This document shows, in pieces, positions 58,912 to 64,000 of a stretch of DNA of 64,000 nucleotides. Positions within the stretch are counted from its first letter, which is position 1. Each line of letters opens with the position of its first letter. A program made the translations under genes and the position numbers. The notes under the pieces are model-generated. The model was not told the origin of the DNA. It searched no databases and worked only from the letters and a program-made list of their open reading frames with translations. Location of the stretch: NCBI GenBank assembly GCA_949358305.1, contig OX442315.1:29414427-29478426 (forward strand), read 5' to 3'. The DNA comes from Strigamia acuminata (taxonomy: Eukaryota > Arthropoda > Chilopoda > Geophilomorpha > Linotaeniidae).

Positions 58912-61000
58912 ATTTATGTTTATTTTATTTGCTGAATAAGCTTTTTTCCCTTTTAATCAATCAAACAATGTTAGCATAGTTTGTTGATTTCTTTTGGCAG
59001 GTAAACAAAGGTTTAGTTCTTTATTGGTTGTTTTACCTAGTTAAATTACAATTCTGGTCTTATGGGCTGCTTTCTTGTGCCACTACACCAGTGTGAGTTA
59101 GGACAACGTTGTACCAGTTTGGAGTAAACTTTATTTTTACAATATACATCGATTTTAAATAGTAAAATATTTTTCTTTTCTCGATATCTGTCTTGATAAA
59201 AAAAAATGTCTAGCAAAAATGTATAATAGATCAATGGTGGACTGTGTATGATATAGTTAGCTATTTCAGCCCATTGAAATTTAATGCTTTTGAAGGTTTA
59301 ACAAGACAGCAGACTGACAATGGTTTCAGCCTGTACTTAAAAACTGTAAATTCTACCAAACTTTAATTCACTGTAGTTCTTTCCAGTTGTTCTAGCTCTG
59401 GTGACAGTGAGAGACTTGGCATAAGTGACATCTAACCAATACTTTTTTTGTGTCATCATTGAAACTCCAAGTTTAAAACACAAAGTTTAATAAAATTAAA
59501 AAAAATTAAAAGAAAAATCGTCCTTAAATTACAAAATGCAATGCTAGAAAAGTTAAAAAAACTGTTTTAAACCTCATTTTCTTCAATATTTCAAATTATA
59601 TTAATTTTTTTCTTTTTCCCCTTTTTGCAAAAATAATTAGAAACCAATAAAAAAAATAACGTAAAACTAGAAGTTAAAGCACCCCCATTTTAGCATTACG
59701 TCCAAAACATAAATCTTCTGTAACTGCTTAAAAGTTTATACCGAAATATTGGTTTATGATCCTTCAATGATGTAGCCCCTGAAAGGCAACTTCCGTGCTG
59801 AGGGGCAGCGCTCTTCTCTTGACTGCTTTCACACGAGGGATTTTCTGTACAAAATCCATTTCACCTGAGATGGGGTCCATTTCCAGGTGTTTCTGACGCG
59901 AAAGAGTGGACATTTGGTTTTGCTCAAAGAAGATTACTTCCTCTTGGGCTATATATACACTGTCCTAAGGGGAATATGGTGGACTGAACGCAAAAACATC
60001 AAATGCACACCCACTCTAGTGAGCAAAGGGAAAAGCCTCCACTCAATAATTTACAAACTGCAATGGCAATATCGAGACGACAAACCATTTATTAACCACA
60101 AGGAAACGTTATCATTACCCTCAACCAACAAAAACAAAAAATTAAAAAATCCTTTGAATTATTTTTCAAAACTCCATAACTCACGTTTGTAAAATTGAAA
60201 CATTAAATCATCAACATTTACGACGAATTCCCCGAGCAGCTTTCAGTTACAAGTGTGAAATGAAACTAGCAATGTGTGCAGAGAGATTCGCTTGACAAAT
60301 GTTATCCACAAAACGATTTGTTGCCACGACACCACCACAGATTGATTAAACACCCTCTTTTCAAGCAATCCAGGAGACCCAAGGAACTACTTATTTATTG
60401 CCCTAACGCCGGACATCACTTATCCCTGCCCATAGACCTCACTATAAAACCTCATCCGGGTCTCAAGTGCAACAAACGGATGAAGACACATCATCTGCAC
60501 GAGCCGGCCGGCGATAAGTTAATCCGTTCATTTGGTTAGATTAAATTAATTCCATTATTATAGAGAGCGACTTGAAAACAATACGAATGCTAATTTAAAT
60601 AAACAGTTTAATTTCTAGACTGCAATTTCAAATAATTGCTAAAACGAAAATAAATGAAAAGATTAATGAGCTCAGTCGGAAACAATTTCAATAGAAATAA
60701 ATTCTCCATTCATATAAGCTCAAAGTTAAATTGAATTAATGGAAATAGTTGACTGTCCCTCTTTAAATTACATTCGAAACTGTAAAGCTGTCAATCCTGT
60801 AAAAGCACATTACCTCCTACCCGACTTAAACGGCTTTACAGATTTAGAATGTAATCTCGAATTAGTCTACCAGCATTGTAATAAAGCTGCACCTACACTG
60901 TTTACAAAGCTTGCTTCATCATTTTTTTACTTTCTTATCCCTTTTAACAGGTCTCAGCTTCAGATACTACCTTGTAGGTTTACACTAAAATTAAAAATAG
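58912..61000. other. Non-coding DNA with a GC-richer patch at 60250-60530
   Basis: No gene recognised. The patch at 60250-60530 is open on the + strand with a basic, His-rich translation and no domain. 59760-59900 is also less AT-rich. Confidence 0.4.
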
Positions 61001-61255
61001 CATAACCTCGATTATCCGAACTAATTGGGGACATGGGTGTTCATAAAACCAAATTGTTCGGATAATCGAACATTAGGTTTATACACATACTGTACTGCAT
61101 ATAAAAATAAAAAGTCATTAAAATATAGTTAGAAAGCCTTAAAACCGACCAAAAATGGATAAAAATCGGTAAGAAATCGATAAAAAATCGCTTTACTGCT
61201 GTTCGGATAACCGAGTGTTCATATAACCGGTGTTCCGACAATCGAGGTTCTACTG
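61001..61255. repeat. pogo/Tigger-like MITE with ATAACCTCGATTATCCGAAC end
   Basis: The left end (outermost CAGT lost) AACCTCGATTATCCGAAC pairs with the right end GTTCCGACAATCGAGGTT, which runs out to CTACTG followed by TA. Internal CGGATAATCGAAC and CGGATAACCGAG are subterminal repeats of the ends. It is about 255 bp. Confidence 0.75.
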
Positions 61256-61400
61256 TACTTACATCGTACGGCTATCGGCTACAAGCACAAAAATAACTCA
61301 GTTTAACGAGCACTCAATTTTTGTACAGTCACGTGGCACAGGTAATGCTGGAAATTGCATTGAATGAAAGCTGTTCTTACTGGTGTGTTATACATACAAT

Positions 61401-61613
61401 AGGTGCATTCAATCTGCGCTCCCAAGCCAGGACAACCTGGACAAAATAAAATAAAATCGACCCATAAGTTTTTTCCATTAGCCTTCCCATAAAATTTTGA
61501 ATTTTAAATACCAAAAATTTGGCATGATGTATCTTTTAGCTGACAGATGAGATGGTTGCGAGTGCCGAGTTAAAAGGCAAAGAATTTCCCTTTGGAGACG
61601 CAGATTGAATGTC
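61401..61613. repeat. Inverted-repeat element with GCATTCAATCTGCG ends
   Basis: AGGTGCATTCAATCTGCGCT at the left is matched by TTTGGAGACGCAGATTGAATGTC at the right in reverse complement, about 20 bp paired. The GCATTCA core links it to the family at 111 and 21641, though the interior is different. Confidence 0.65.
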
Positions 61614-64000
61614 GTCCGAGATGCGGTTTGTTTATGTTACTTTAACAATGCAGATCAGTTGAAATAGTCTAATGCCCTGTTCACACTTAAACCACTTTTC
61701 TACATAACCCGCCCACTTTTGGAAAGTCTTGTGTTGACACTTGTTCCAGTTTTCTACAACTCAAAACAAAATGGCGAGACTTCTACAACTTTAAGTTGCA
61801 GAAGTGACTTCTATAACTCTAAGAGTAAACGAAAGAAAGACAAATCCATTTATCTAAACCAAACAATACAATTTTCCCGAGTCCTGCTTAAAATCAAACC
61901 TAAAACAATCAACAATACTTGTTGTGAATACAATTTCAGTGTTAGAAATTTGTTTGGTAAAAGTGTGTGTGAAGGTAATAAATTAAATTGGACTACAGTG
62001 TTGAAACTTCCTTCTCATTAAATGCAATTAAGACTCCAGTTACCTCTCCAGCATGAACCAACACAGCACCTACAAGCTTTAATGCATTGAAGTGTTGATA
62101 GAGGGCACCTTAGAAGCTCACAGGTCACTGCAAAGAATTGTCTTGAAAATATTGATTAAACTGGTGAATAGTCTACAAGAGCTTAAGATTGACAAAACAC
62201 ATTAAACCACAAACCTCGTGGGAAGCAAGTAGTGTTGAATCAAGTTCAATCAATAAAGTTACCAAAAAAATACTATCGATTACATTTCTTTTTCACTTTT
62301 TTTACAAAAAAAAAAAAATTAAACCTACACATTCTCGTGCACCAGCTAAGAAATGCGAGTGACGTCTAATTATTTTTTAAAATATTTAATCCAAACAAGT
62401 GTTACATCAATTTTCCATCGCTAATACCAAATAAAAATGATTGACGTTGTCAAAAGCTAAAAAAAAAAAGTCTCTCAACTCGCTCAACTCCCTTTAGAGA
62501 AAGACGAACACACCAAAAAGAAATTACATTGAATTCAAATTTCAGAGTCAACTCATTTTCTGCTAACGCAAATCCTCTTTACGTCATAAAATATTTTGCT
62601 CACCATGTTCCTATCAAAAGAAGACAGAATAATTTCCTACTTATTTCCTTCCAAATCTCACTTTTGGAGGTTTGGAGACGAGCCCAATCACACCACATAA
62701 ATAAACAATGAATAAAGAGATTTCCAAATGCAGACTCAACATTATTAGTCCTAGTAGTAATATTATCATCATTATTACTTCTATCCAAAATCAGATTGTT
62801 CAGGGCGGAAAAAGAATAAATAAAAATTTCATGAGAAAAATAAACGAAGGAGAAAAAAAAAACGAACGAAAATAAGATAGAAATCAGCTTTGCTGTAGGT
62901 GAAACCCTGAAAAAACTACATTTCGGTTGCCAGTGTAACTTCACAAGAAACTATTCCCACTCAGACCTAGTGATTGTAACCGACGATAAGGTAAAAAAAA
63001 AATCCCAACGCAAGAATAATGAAAGGTTATCTTGTAATTCCGCGTTAAGGGAAATGTTACGTGAAGGAAAAACAACATAACGATAATGATTATCGTTATA
63101 ATTTCTCATATTTCAACTTATGGTACAAGATGGGCGTGTTAATCGTTCAGCACTTCGAATTAAAGACGAGAAAGGCGACAATTAATGGTCTGATGCTAAG
63201 CATATATTTAGACACGTATCTCCTACTAATGAGTGCCCAACCCAATAAATAACTTTGCAACAATGATGGTTCAGTGCTTGGAGCAGTGACTCACAATAAT
63301 CTCAACTCTGGTATAAGTTTCGTCATTATAAGCGAGTTTTTTCTTCTTCCTTCTTAGAGCTCAGAAGCACGAGCACTTCCTGCCAATAGATTTTCGCCGT
63401 GTTCCTCCATCGTCTAACAAAAACCTATTTCTTTCTAGTTGGAGATACGCGAGAAGAGCACAGAATAAAATTGTCTGTTTTTTAAGTTGGATTCATAATA
63501 GGGAATTTTCACACTACAAAAAAAAAGAAACAGCCAATCAATCAACGCAAAGATGCTTTAGAAATTGTTCTGACGATTTCAAATCAATTTTATCCTAACT
63601 GCAGTTAAATTGGTTCTACACACAATGGCTTTCGTGACAGAAAAACCTGTGATTGGTTGTTCCCCAAAGAATAAAAAATAAAATATGAACTTAAATCAAC
63701 TTCGAAAGAACAAAGTAGAAAGACAAAGCCGCTGAAAGATCATTCTTTGAGAAAAATTCTGTCAAGTGTGAATCCTGCTTTACGATACTGTGCGTGCGCG
63801 GAAACTAATAAAGAAAGAGAACGGAATTGTAGAAATTCAGTAGCCACAGGAAGCAATTTTTATTATTATTATTGAAACTGCAACAATTACAGTCAGGACA
63901 ATAAAACATTTAAAATGTAATCAATTAGAAGTTCGTTTGTATTTATTATTTTGACTGCAGAGGAGAAAAACCCAATTGAAAATTGTTTCATGCAATTGTT
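61614..64000. other. Non-coding AT-rich DNA to window end
   Basis: No gene recognised. It contains the second copy of the 57021 repeat (61728-61799). Frames at 61719, 62600 (minus) and 63061 have no domains. Confidence 0.4.
61728..61799 (+). repeat. Interspersed repeat, second copy (see 57021)
   Basis: GTGTTGACACTTGTTCCAGT, TTTCTACAACTCAAAACAAA, ATGGCGAGACTTCTACAACT and TTAAGTTGC match the 57021 copy in order and spacing. Just upstream, CCTGTTCACACTTAAACC (about 61678) resembles the ends of the foldback at 4478. Confidence 0.8.

Overview
This window looks like AT-rich, gene-poor nuclear DNA from an invertebrate animal. There is no dense ORF packing, no ribosome-binding-site logic and no rRNA or tRNA cluster. 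The strongest clue to the host is a BEL/Pao-like LTR retrotransposon, a superfamily known only from animals, next to a Mag-like Ty3/Gypsy element; their primer sites match animal tRNA-Phe and tRNA-Ser. I cannot name the phylum from sequence alone.

The two clearest objects are complete, non-autonomous LTR retrotransposons, both on the + strand. Element 1 (22664-25104) has two 317-bp LTRs that look identical, a tRNA-Phe primer site, a polypurine tract, a 5-bp target duplication and one long gag-like ORF. That ORF has been inflated by in-frame minisatellites; there is no protease, reverse transcriptase or integrase. Element 2 (44855-47794) has two identical 132-bp LTRs, a tRNA-Ser primer site, a CCACA target duplication and one long Gag-protease ORF, with coiled coil, Gag core, CCHC knuckle, retropepsin and acidic tail. 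It has no pol downstream. Both appear to be recent insertions that must have been mobilised in trans by full-length relatives elsewhere.

The rest is mostly non-coding DNA seeded with short inverted-repeat (MITE-like) elements. There are four pogo/Tigger-like copies with TA duplications (33701, 40676, 42081, 61001) and one hAT-like copy with a near 8-bp duplication (26460). Three copies share TACCGTATTT-type ends (1726, 18733, 33316). Several more belong to a GCATTCA-ended family (111, 6461, 14541, 21641, 28155, 61401). Two belong to a roughly 385-bp foldback family (25247, 56595). A 943-bp foldback at 57969 carries a 30-bp minisatellite, and single elements lie at 4478, 8917 and 10081.

Evidence for host genes is thin. 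The best case is a minus-strand two-exon model (36289-36231 joined to 35556 downward) for part of a multi-pass membrane protein, with a good branch point and matching splice phase. A + strand octamer/TATA promoter candidate lies near 54364, with a 34-codon ORF at 54477. Paired RFX-type X-boxes lie at 742-789. A 5S rRNA-like fragment lies at 16626. Everything else is annotated as intergenic or intronic DNA in which I see no gene.
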